Assembly: GCA_016705325.1 (NCBI GenBank)
Contig: JADIYJ010000029.1
Location: 1-64,000 of the forward strand
Origin: Pseudomonadota bacterium
GTDB taxonomy: Bacteria > Pseudomonadota > Gammaproteobacteria > Steroidobacterales > Steroidobacteraceae
Length of the DNA: 64,000 nucleotides
Reading direction: 5' to 3'
The translations under genes and the position numbers were made by a program. Position 1 is the first letter of the stretch. Each line of letters starts with the position of its first letter. Below the pieces are notes generated by a model that was not told the origin of the DNA, searched no databases, and worked only from the letters and a program-made list of their open reading frames with translations. This document shows, one piece after another, positions 54,025 through 61,483 of the stretch.

Positions 54025-54167
54025 TGCGGCGTGAGTGTGAATTGCAGGGCGGACTATATCGACTGCAACCATGAGCATTGCCCCGCGGAAAACACTTATG
54101 GTTGCAACGGGTTACATCGCTCTCAATCCCCCTACGCACAGCCCAGCCCGAGAACTCCGTGCCAGCG
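54025..54167. promoter_or_regulatory. Divergent nuo/frd control region with 9-bp inverted repeat
   Basis: The 143-base gap separates the starts of nuoA (minus) and frdC (plus), so it should drive both respiratory operons. An exact 9-bp inverted repeat (TGCAACCAT at 54064-54072, ATGGTTGCA at 54098-54106, 25-base spacer) lies in it. It is a candidate site for a regulator acting on both. I could not pick out promoter boxes with confidence. Confidence 0.4.
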
Positions 54168-54938
54168 ATGAAACCAGTCACGACGACCGCGTCGGTCTCC
54201 GCCGCGCAACGCCTGCGCCGCTGGCCAGCCCGGTTGGATTTCCTGCAGAGCGCCACCGGCCTGGCGCTCGGCCTCTTCATGTGGGTGCACATGTTCTTCG
54301 TTGCGACGATCCTGCTCGGCAAGGACGCGATGTGGACGGTCGCCCGGATGTTCGAGGGCTATTTCATCTTTGGCCGCCCGGTCTATGGGCTGGTGTCGGC
54401 CCTGGTCGCGACGATCGCGACATTATTCGTGGTCCACGCCGCCCTGGCACTCCGCAAGTTTCCCGCTAATTACCGCCAATACCGTACGTATCGCGACCAC
54501 ATGAAGGAGATGAAGCACGAAGACACAACTCTCTGGTACTGGCAGGTCGTCACCGGGTTCGCACTCTTTTTCCTGGCCTCGGTGCACCTCTACATCATGC
54601 TGACCCGTCCGGACCGCATCGGACCGTTCGAGTCGGCCGACCGAGTGTGGTCCGACCTGATGTGGCCGCTCTACCTGGTGCTGCTGTTTGCGGTGGAGTT
54701 TCACGGGGGCGTCGGCCTGTACCGGCTTGCGCTCAAGTGGGGCTGGTTCGAAGGTGACGGCAGCGACGCGGCTGGGACCCGCCGCAAGCTGCGATTCTTC
54801 AAGTGGGCGCTCACTGGCTTCTTCCTCGTCCTGGGCCTGCTGACCCTCGCGGCGTACATGAAGATCGGCATCGAGCACGCTCCGTTCTACGGGCAGCCCT
54901 ATGTTCCTGCCGCGGTCGCCACCGGGGTGACGCCATGA
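54168..54938 (+). CDS. frdC: Di-heme cytochrome b subunit of fumarate reductase/succinate dehydrogenase (Wolinella-type FrdC)
   Basis: The 256-residue membrane anchor has five helices and four histidines at residues 41, 90, 140 and 179. With a constant offset of 3 these match the heme ligands 44, 93, 143 and 182 of Wolinella succinogenes FrdC. Glu63 and Glu177 correspond to Glu66 (menaquinol site) and Glu180 (transmembrane proton pathway) there. The length also equals that protein. The subunit links the catalytic FrdAB to the quinone pool through two hemes. The order CAB and ATGA overlap with frdA match the type B complexes. ATG 54168 gives this alignment; an earlier ATG at 54078 adds unrelated residues. 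Confidence 0.92.
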   Translation: MKPVTTTASVSAAQRLRRWPARLDFLQSATGLALGLFMWVHMFFVATILLGKDAMWTVARMFEGYFIFGRPVYGLVSALVATIATLFVVHAALALRKFPANYRQYRTYRDHMKEMKHEDTTLWYWQVVTGFALFFLASVHLYIMLTRPDRIGPFESADRVWSDLMWPLYLVLLFAVEFHGGVGLYRLALKWGWFEGDGSDAAGTRRKLRFFKWALTGFFLVLGLLTLAAYMKIGIEHAPFYGQPYVPAAVATGVTP

Positions 54939-56919
54939 AGGTCGTCTACACCGACGTGCTGGTCATCGGCGGCGGACTCGCGGGCCTGCGGGTCGCCATC
55001 GGCGCGCGCCGCCGTGGCCACGACGCCATCGTGCTGTCGCTGGTGCCGCCCAAGCGCTCGCATTCGGCAGCGGCGCAGGGCGGCATGCAGGCGAGCCTCG
55101 CCAACGTCACCAAGGGCAGGGCGACAACGAGGACGTGCACTTCGAGGACACGGTCAAGGGCAGCGACTGGGGCGCCGACCAGCAGGTCGTGCGCATGTTC
55201 GTGAACACCGCGCCCAAGGCCGTGCGCGAGCTGGCGGCCTGGGGAGTGCCGTGGAGCCGAGTCCGCCAGGGCGACCGTCAGGTCATCATCAACGGCGAGA
55301 AAGTCACGATCACCGAGCGCGACGCTGCGCACGGCCTCGTGGCGCAGCGTGACTTCGGTGGCACCAGGAAGTGGCGCACCTGCTATGTCTCGGACGGCAC
55401 GGGCCACGCGATGCTGTTCGCAGTCGGTGATCGCGCGATTGCCGAAGGCATTCCGGTGCACGAGCGCACCGAGGCGCTGGCGCTGATTCACGACGGCAAG
55501 CGCTGCTACGGTGCGATCGTCCGCGACCTGGTCACGGGCGGGATCACGGCCTATGTCGCCAGGGCCACGGCTATCGCGACCGGCGGGGCAGGGCGCGTCT
55601 ACCGCGTCACGACCAATGCGGTGATCTGCGAGGGGATCGGTGCGGCACTCGCGCTCGAGACCGGCATCGTGCCGCTCGGCAACATGGAGGCGGTGCAGTT
55701 CCACCCGACCGGCATCTTCCCGGCGGGCATCCTCGTCACCGAGGGGTGCCGTGGCGACGGCGGGTTGCTGCGCGACGCTAGCGGCCACCGCTTCATGCCG
55801 GACTACGAGCCGGAGAAGAAGGAGCTCGCATCGCGCGACGTCGTCTCGCGCCGCATGGAAGAGCACATTCGCAAGGGCAACGCCGCGAAGTCCCGCTTCG
55901 GCGAGCATCTCTGGCTCGACATCACGCTGCTCGGGAGCAAGCACATCTAGCACAACCTGCGGGAAGTGAAGGAGATCTGCCAGTACTTCCTCGGCGTCGA
56001 CCCGGCGGACCAGTGGATTCCCGTGCGTCCCGCCCAGCACTACACGATGGGCGGCGTGCGCACCGACCACACCGGCCAGACGCCCGCGCTGCGCGGGCTG
56101 TTTGCGGCAGGTGAAGCCGCCTGCTGGGACATGCACGGGTTCAATCGACTTGGCGGCAATTCAGTGGCGGAGACCGTCGTCGCCGGCATGATCGTCGGCG
56201 AGTTCATCGCGGATTTCGTTGAAAGTCCCGAGGGTGAGATCGACATTCCAACGGCCGTGCTGCGTGAGGCGCTTGCCGCCGAGCGCGGCAAGCTCGATGT
56301 GCTGCTCGAAGGGAGCGGGAGCGAGCAGGCGGACACGCTCAAGGCCGAAATGCAGCAGACCATGACCGACAACGTCGGCATTTTCCGCACCGGCGCTGAC
56401 CTGCAGCGCGCGGTCGACAAGTTGCAGGAACTGCTCGTGCGCAGCCGCAACATCGGGTTGCGCTCGCGTCGCGATGGCCCGAATCCGGAGCTGGTGACGG
56501 CGTATCGCGTGCAGAAGATGATCAAGATCGCGCTCTGCGTCGCGCAGGGCGCGCTGACGCGCACCGAGAGCCGCGGCGCCCATTTCCGCGAGGATTTCCC
56601 GCGCCGCAACGACGCCGAGTGGCTGCGGCGCACGCTCGCGACGTGGAGCGATCCGCGCGCCACGTTGCCGACGCTGCACTACGAAGCGCTCGACGTGGGT
56701 CGCATGGAACTGCCTCCCGGCTGGCGCGGCTATGGCAACAAGGATTACGTCGATCATCCCGATACGCCGCAGCGCGCCGCTGAAGTGGCGAAGCTGCGTG
56801 AGGCCCTCGGCGATGCCGTCCATCACACCGTACAGGCCGCGCTCATGCCGTACGACCATCTGCTTCCAGCACGCCTGCGCGGCCGTAACGAACGCATCGA
56901 CGAGAAACTGCCGCCATGA
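54935..56919 (+). pseudogene. frdA: Fumarate reductase/succinate dehydrogenase flavoprotein subunit, frameshift at ~55117 and TAG at 55948
   Basis: The flavoprotein oxidises succinate or reduces fumarate. MKVVYTDVLVIGGGLAGLR binds FAD. RSHSAAAQGGMQA carries His43, the residue that covalently binds FAD in the Wolinella enzyme. A missing base at about 55117 shifts the frame (expected KGQGDNEDVHFEDT). Later an in-frame TAG at 55948-55950 interrupts KHI-HNLREVKEI, where Glu is expected. Otherwise the protein is normal to 56919 (FNRLGGNSVAETVVAG; SRNIGLRSRRDGPNPELV), about 661 residues. Two independent lesions in a gene whose partners are intact suggest base-calling errors, but loss of function cannot be excluded. 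Confidence 0.88.
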
Positions 56920-57695
56920 GTTCAGTCACCGATTCCGCGCCGCCCGCGGCCGCGATCCCCCCTGCCGACGCACCGAAGCGCATGCTGCATTTCCACGTCC
57001 TGCGCCACGATCCGCAGGACCCGGTGAGCATCCCGCATTTCGAGGTCTTCGAGCTCGAGGAAGCGCCGGGCATGACGCTCTTCATCGCGCTCAACGAAAT
57101 CCGCGAGAAGCTCGACCCGTCACTGGCGTTCGATTTCGTCTGCCGTGCCGGCATCTGTGGCAGCTGTGGCATGGTCGTGAATGGCCGCCCGGGACTCGCC
57201 TGCCGCACGCTCACCCAGGACCTGCCGGCAGAAATCTCGCTGGCGCCGCTGCCGGCGTTCGAACTCATTGCCGACCTGTCCGTGAACACGGGCAAGTGGA
57301 TGCGCGGCATGAGCGAGCGACTGGAGACCTGGGTGCACTCCCTTGGCCAGGAGGCGGACCTCTCGCGGCTTGAGGAGCGCATGGATCCGGAACTCGCCGA
57401 CAGGATCTACGAACTCGACCGTTGCATCGAATGCGGCTGCTGCGTCGCGGCTTGCGGCACGGCACGCATGCGCGAGGACTTCGTCGGCGCGGTCGGCCTC
57501 AACAAGATCGCGCGCTTCGCGCTCGATCCGCGCGATCAGCGCACCGACCAGGACTTCTACGAGCTGGTCGGCAACGACGACGGTGTGTTCGGCTGCATGA
57601 CGCTGCTTGGGTGTCACGACGTCTGCCCGAAGCAGCTGCCGCTGCAGACGCAGATCGCCTTCGTGCGCCGCAAGATGGTCAAGGCTGGTCTGTAA
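56916..57695 (+). CDS. frdB: Fumarate reductase/succinate dehydrogenase iron-sulfur subunit
   Basis: The 259-residue subunit wires the flavin to the hemes. A [2Fe-2S] site lies in CRAGICGSCGMVVNGRPGLAC. [4Fe-4S] and [3Fe-4S] sites lie in CIECGCCVAACGTARM and CMTLLGCHDVCPKQ. A proline-rich N-terminus of about 20 residues is extra. The start overlaps frdA by four bases. It completes the frdCAB operon. Confidence 0.94.
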   Translation: MSSVTDSAPPAAAIPPADAPKRMLHFHVLRHDPQDPVSIPHFEVFELEEAPGMTLFIALNEIREKLDPSLAFDFVCRAGICGSCGMVVNGRPGLACRTLTQDLPAEISLAPLPAFELIADLSVNTGKWMRGMSERLETWVHSLGQEADLSRLEERMDPELADRIYELDRCIECGCCVAACGTARMREDFVGAVGLNKIARFALDPRDQRTDQDFYELVGNDDGVFGCMTLLGCHDVCPKQLPLQTQIAFVRRKMVKAGL

Positions 57696-57869
57696 CCACT
57701 GATTCCCACCTGCACGTCAGCGGGCGAGTGCCGGAGGTGCTCGCCGCATCACTTCGTCGCATCCAACCCACTATCCGTCGCGCCGGCAGCATCGCGCGGC
57801 TTACCGCCGTCTATCCGGCCTGCCACACTCCCGCGAAATCGAGCCGGGCCGTACGCCGGATCGAACGCA

Positions 57870-57889
57870 GGGCGCAAAGGTTTGCGCCC
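57870..57889. repeat. 20-bp near-perfect palindrome upstream of the cytochrome c gene
   Basis: GGGCGCAAA at 57870-57878 and TTTGCGCCC at 57881-57889 are exact complements around a GG centre. The site lies 20 bases before the cytochrome c start, inside the 214-base gap after frdB. It could be an operator or a small leader hairpin. The rest of this gap shows no gene. Confidence 0.5.
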
Positions 57890-57909
57890 GCACGCAGGGG
57901 AGAAGAAAC

Positions 57910-58402
57910 ATGCAAATACGTTCCGGATTGTGCCTCGCCACTTTCTTCGCCGTCTTGCTGTTCACCGCGCCGGCCCGTGCTGCAGAGCCGACGAAGGTCG
58001 AGCATGGGCGGTATCTGGTCGCGATTGGCGGCTGCAACGACTGCCACACCGCAGGTTTCATGGAACAGAACCTGAAGATCCCCGAAAAGGACTGGCTGCA
58101 GGGTAGCGCGGTTGGATTCCAGGGCCGTGGGGCACCACGTACGCCGCCAACTTGCGCCTGGTGATGCATTCGATGTCCGAGTCACAGTGGCTCGAGCACG
58201 CGCGCAAGGACCGGATGCCGCCGATGCCCGCGTATGTGCTGCAGCAGATGAAAACCGATGACCTGAAGGCGATCTACGCCTACGTGAGGAGCCTTGGCAA
58301 TCAGGCCTCGCCGCGCCGGCGTATGTCGCGCCGGGCGGCAAGGTGAGCACGCCGTATTTCGTGTTCGTCCCGCAGGTGGACCAGAAAACGGCTGCGAAAT
58401 AG
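57910..58402 (+). pseudogene. Exported mono-heme cytochrome c, two frameshifts (~58125 and ~58313)
   Basis: A signal peptide (LCLATFFAVLLFTAPARA) is followed by one heme site, IGGCNDCHTAGF. The frame is lost at about 58123-58127 and regained as WGTTYAANLRLVMHSMSESQ, then lost again near 58311-58316. Adding one base at each place gives a continuous protein of about 164 residues, ending YFVFVPQVDQKTAAK at 58402. It resembles single-heme periplasmic cytochromes c that follow dehydrogenase operons and may take electrons from an unknown partner. GGGGAG lies upstream of ATG 57910. Confidence 0.8.
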
Positions 58403-58432
58403 GACGCGTGGCCCCGCGGCAATCGACGCGGC

Positions 58433-59101
58433 TCAGGGCAGCCGTGTCTTGAGCGCGTCGAGTTCCGCACGCAGGCCGGCGACCTCGGCTTCCAGCGCTT
58501 CGACGCGGGCGGAGAGCGATGGGTCGCCCGCTCGTGTCGCAGGCATGGATGGCATCGCCGCCTGCGCAGCCTCCAATGCCGCGATATCGATCGGCCCCGT
58601 GAACAACTGCGCGTAACGCGACTCACGCCGGCCCGGTTCGCGCGGCAGCTTCACCACGAAAGGCCCCTCAGGGCGCGTTGCGAGGTCCTCGAGGGCGTTT
58701 TCCACCTCGTCGAGGCCGCTGACCGTTGCCAGCCGCCCGGCGTGGGTACGCAGCTCGCCAGGTGTCTGCGGGCCGCGCAGCAACAGCTCGCAGACGATGG
58801 CCGTCTGCGCAGGGGAGAACTTCAGGCTGCCGAACTGTGTGTTGCAGAACAGCTGGTGGTACTTCGGTACGCGGCTGCCGAACCCCGACTTCTCCAGCAC
58901 GACCTGCTTGCGGATGAGCGCGTCCACGACGGGCTGGACCTCGCGTTCCTGCAGGTTCATGACCGGGTCACGGTTGCTTTTCTGGTTGCAGGCGTTGACG
59001 AGCGCGTTCAGCGATAAGGGGTACTGGTCGGGGGTCGCGATCTGCTTTTCGAGCAGGCATCCGACGACCCTCGCTTCGAGGGCCGACAACTCGAGCGGCA
59101 T
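58433..59101 (-). CDS. YceH/DUF480 family protein (UPF0502)
   Basis: The 222-residue protein begins with LSALEARVVGCLLEKQIATP and continues YPLSLNALVNACNQKSNRDP. These are hallmarks of YceH-type tandem winged-helix proteins. The C-terminus is a predicted coiled coil (LSARVEALEAEVAGLRAELD). It may bind DNA; no function is established. ATG 59101 is the family start. It is divergent from the acyltransferase gene. Confidence 0.9.
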   Translation of the reverse strand: MPLELSALEARVVGCLLEKQIATPDQYPLSLNALVNACNQKSNRDPVMNLQEREVQPVVDALIRKQVVLEKSGFGSRVPKYHQLFCNTQFGSLKFSPAQTAIVCELLLRGPQTPGELRTHAGRLATVSGLDEVENALEDLATRPEGPFVVKLPREPGRRESRYAQLFTGPIDIAALEAAQAAMPSMPATRAGDPSLSARVEALEAEVAGLRAELDALKTRLP

Positions 59102-59166
59102 GGCATGCTCCAGGGGCGTTGACCGGGGCATAATCGTACACCCCGGGTGGTGAGGATCTGCAGAAC

Positions 59167-60096
59167 GTGCAGAAATCGCGTGGCTCGACACTGAAGGGCG
59201 TCATCACTATTTCGCTGATGGCGCTGAACGTGGTGTTCTGGGTGCCGATCCTGCTGGTCGTCGCACTCGCGAAGCTGCTCATCCCGCTCGCCGCGTGGCG
59301 CCGGTGGACGAGCGCCCTCATGATCTGGATCGCCCAGGCGTGGATCAGCTGCAATGGCGCGATCTTCAGCCTGATGGGCGCGTTGCGACTCAAGGTCGAA
59401 GGCGTCGAAGATCTCGATCCCCGCAGCTGGTACCTCGTGTTGTCGAACCACCAGTCATGGGTCGACATCCTGGTGCTGCAGAAGGCGTTCAACCGGCGCA
59501 TTCCGTTCCTGAAGTTCTTCCTCAAGCAGGAGCTGATCTGGGTGCCGTTTCTCGGGCTGGCGTGGTGGGCGCTCGACTTCCCGTTCATGAAGCGCCATTC
59601 GGCAACGTACCTGCAAAAGCACCCGCAGGCTCGCGGCGAAGACCTCGATGCGACGCGCAAGGCCTGCGAACGATTCGCCCTGCTGCCGACGTCAGTGATG
59701 AACTTCGTCGAGGGCACGCGCTACACGACTGCAAAGCACAAGGCGACCAAGTCACCGTATCGCCACCTGCTGCGACCGCGCCCGGGCGGCGTCGCCTTCG
59801 TGCTCTCGGCGATGGGCGGCATGCTGCACTCGGTGCTGGACGTCACCGTTGCCTACGGCGAACCCAGCCCGACGTTGTGGGACCTGTGCTGTGGCCGGCT
59901 CGGTCCCGTGCGAATGCACGTGCTGCGGCGGCCGATCGAGCCGTGGGTGGCGCAGGGCGACTACGCGGAGGACTCCAGGTTGCGTGCGCGCTTCAAGGAA
60001 TGGCTGGGCGTGCTCTGGAGCGAGAAGGACGCGAAGCTCGACACGATGCTGCCGGAGAGCGGGCTTGATCGGGTCGCCGGGGACCGCCCGCAATGA
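59167..60096 (+). CDS. Lysophospholipid acyltransferase family protein (YihG/PlsC-like)
   Basis: The 309-residue inner-membrane enzyme has two N-terminal hydrophobic segments (ITISLMALNVVFWVPILLVV). The acyltransferase motifs NHQSWVDIL (HX4D), FLKQELIWVPFLGLAWWALD and FVEGTRYT follow. It likely transfers an acyl chain to a lysophospholipid, adjusting membrane composition. The start is GTG at 59167. It overlaps the thioesterase gene by four bases, which links it to acyl-CoA metabolism. Confidence 0.9.
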   Translation: MQKSRGSTLKGVITISLMALNVVFWVPILLVVALAKLLIPLAAWRRWTSALMIWIAQAWISCNGAIFSLMGALRLKVEGVEDLDPRSWYLVLSNHQSWVDILVLQKAFNRRIPFLKFFLKQELIWVPFLGLAWWALDFPFMKRHSATYLQKHPQARGEDLDATRKACERFALLPTSVMNFVEGTRYTTAKHKATKSPYRHLLRPRPGGVAFVLSAMGGMLHSVLDVTVAYGEPSPTLWDLCCGRLGPVRMHVLRRPIEPWVAQGDYAEDSRLRARFKEWLGVLWSEKDAKLDTMLPESGLDRVAGDRPQ

Positions 60097-60575
60097 AGTG
60101 GGACCTGCCGTCGCCGTTCATCCACCAGCGCATCGCGGTTCACAACGAGATCGACGGTTACGGTCACGTCAACAACGCCGTCTACGTCGCGTGGCTCGAC
60201 GACTGTGCCTGGGCGCATTCGATTTCGCGCGGCATCAGCCCGGACCTGTGCCGGTCGCTGAATCGCGGCATGGCCGTGTGGCGCACGCAGATCAATTACC
60301 TCCGCGCGGCGCTCGAAGGCGACCAGATTGAAGTCGCGACGTGGCCGGTGCGCAACGACTGCAAACTGCGCATCGAACGCCGGTTTCAGGTCCGCAGGAA
60401 GTCCGACGGCGAAACGCTGCTGCGCGCGTTGCTCCACTACGTCTGCATCGACCTGCAGACGGGGCGTGCGAAACGGATGCCCGAAGAATTTACGAGCTAC
60501 GTCGTGTTGCCCGAAGTCGCGGACGCCGTCGCTGCCGAGTCACAGCCCTACCAGCCGGGCGTCGAACCCCGCTGA
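60093..60575 (+). CDS. Acyl-CoA thioesterase, hot-dog fold (4HBT family)
   Basis: The 160-residue protein has the 4-hydroxybenzoyl-CoA-thioesterase-like signature IDGYGHVNNAVYVAWLDDC, where the Asp and His/Asn positions form the active site. A conserved strand (LHYVCIDLQTGRAKRMPEE) follows. It should hydrolyse an acyl- or aryl-CoA; the substrate is unknown. It is coupled to the upstream acyltransferase by overlap. Confidence 0.9.
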   Translation: MKWDLPSPFIHQRIAVHNEIDGYGHVNNAVYVAWLDDCAWAHSISRGISPDLCRSLNRGMAVWRTQINYLRAALEGDQIEVATWPVRNDCKLRIERRFQVRRKSDGETLLRALLHYVCIDLQTGRAKRMPEEFTSYVVLPEVADAVAAESQPYQPGVEPR

Positions 60576-60602
60576 CCAGATCAGCGACCAGGAGGAAGAA
60601 CC

Positions 60603-61480
60603 ATGCACGACAAGTGGACTAGTCCCGAACTCGATTCGCTGCTCGGTTCACGCACGCTGACGCGCAGGCAGGTGCTGGTGACCTCGCTCGCGACCGGCTT
60701 TGCGCTGGCCGTGCAGCCCGTGGGCGCACAGACGATCACCACCGAGAGCGATGGCCTGACCGCGGGTGAAGTGAAGATTCCCGTGGCCGATGGCGAGATT
60801 CCCGCCTATCGCGCCATGCCGGCCACGGGCGGCAATTTCCCGGTCGTGCTCGTCGTCCAGGAAATCTTCGGCGTGCATGAACACATCAGGACGTGTGCCG
60901 CCGCTTCGCCAAACAGGGCTATTGCGCCATCGCCCCGAACTGTATGCGCGCCAGGGCGACGTCTCGAAGATCAGCGACTGGAAGCAGATCTTTGCGGAAG
61001 TCGTGAGCAAGGTGCCGGATGCGCAGGTCATGTCCGACCTCGACGCGGCCGCTGCGTGGGCCGTGAAGTCGAGCAATGGCGACCCGCTCAGGCTGGCCGC
61101 CACTGGTTTCTGCTGGGGCGGGCGCATCACCTGGCTCTACGCAGCTCACAACAGGAATCTGCAAGGCGGGCGTGGCCTGGTACGGGCGACTCAAGGGCCA
61201 GGGCTCCGAACTGCAGCCGAAGTACCCGTTCGACGTCGTCGCCGACATCGGCGCACCTGTGCTCGGGCTTTACGGCGGCAAGGACCAGGGCATTCCGCTC
61301 GACGACGTCGACGCGATGCGGGCGGCGCTCAAGGCGGCGGGCAAGCCGTCGGAGATCGTCGTGTTTCCGGAAGCGGGTCACGCGTTCCTTGCGGACTACC
61401 GCCCCAGCTTCAGGGCGGAGGATGCCGCGGCCGGCTGGGCGGCGTGTCTTGCGTGGTTCCACCGGCACGGCGTCGGCTGA
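60603..61480 (+). pseudogene. Dienelactone hydrolase family protein, three frameshifts
   Basis: The start has a Tat-like signal (SRTLTRRQVLVTSLATGF), followed by PVVLVVQEIFGVHEHI. The frame breaks at about 60887 (one base missing), 60937 (one missing) and 61162 (one extra). Correcting all three yields about 292 residues. They include the nucleophile region FCWGGRITWLYAAHN (Cys in G-x-C-x-G), LGLYGGKDQGIPLDDV with the acid and VFPEAGHAFLADYRPSF with the catalytic His. The enzyme is an alpha/beta hydrolase acting on lactones or esters, possibly periplasmic. The three breaks within 280 bases look like sequence errors or an advanced pseudogene. Confidence 0.85.
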
Positions 61481-61483
61481 TGG

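Noticed and set aside
54078..54167. N-terminal extension of FrdC from ATG 54078
   Set aside because: The added 30 residues have no membrane or family character, and starting at 54168 gives exact agreement with known FrdC length and heme positions.
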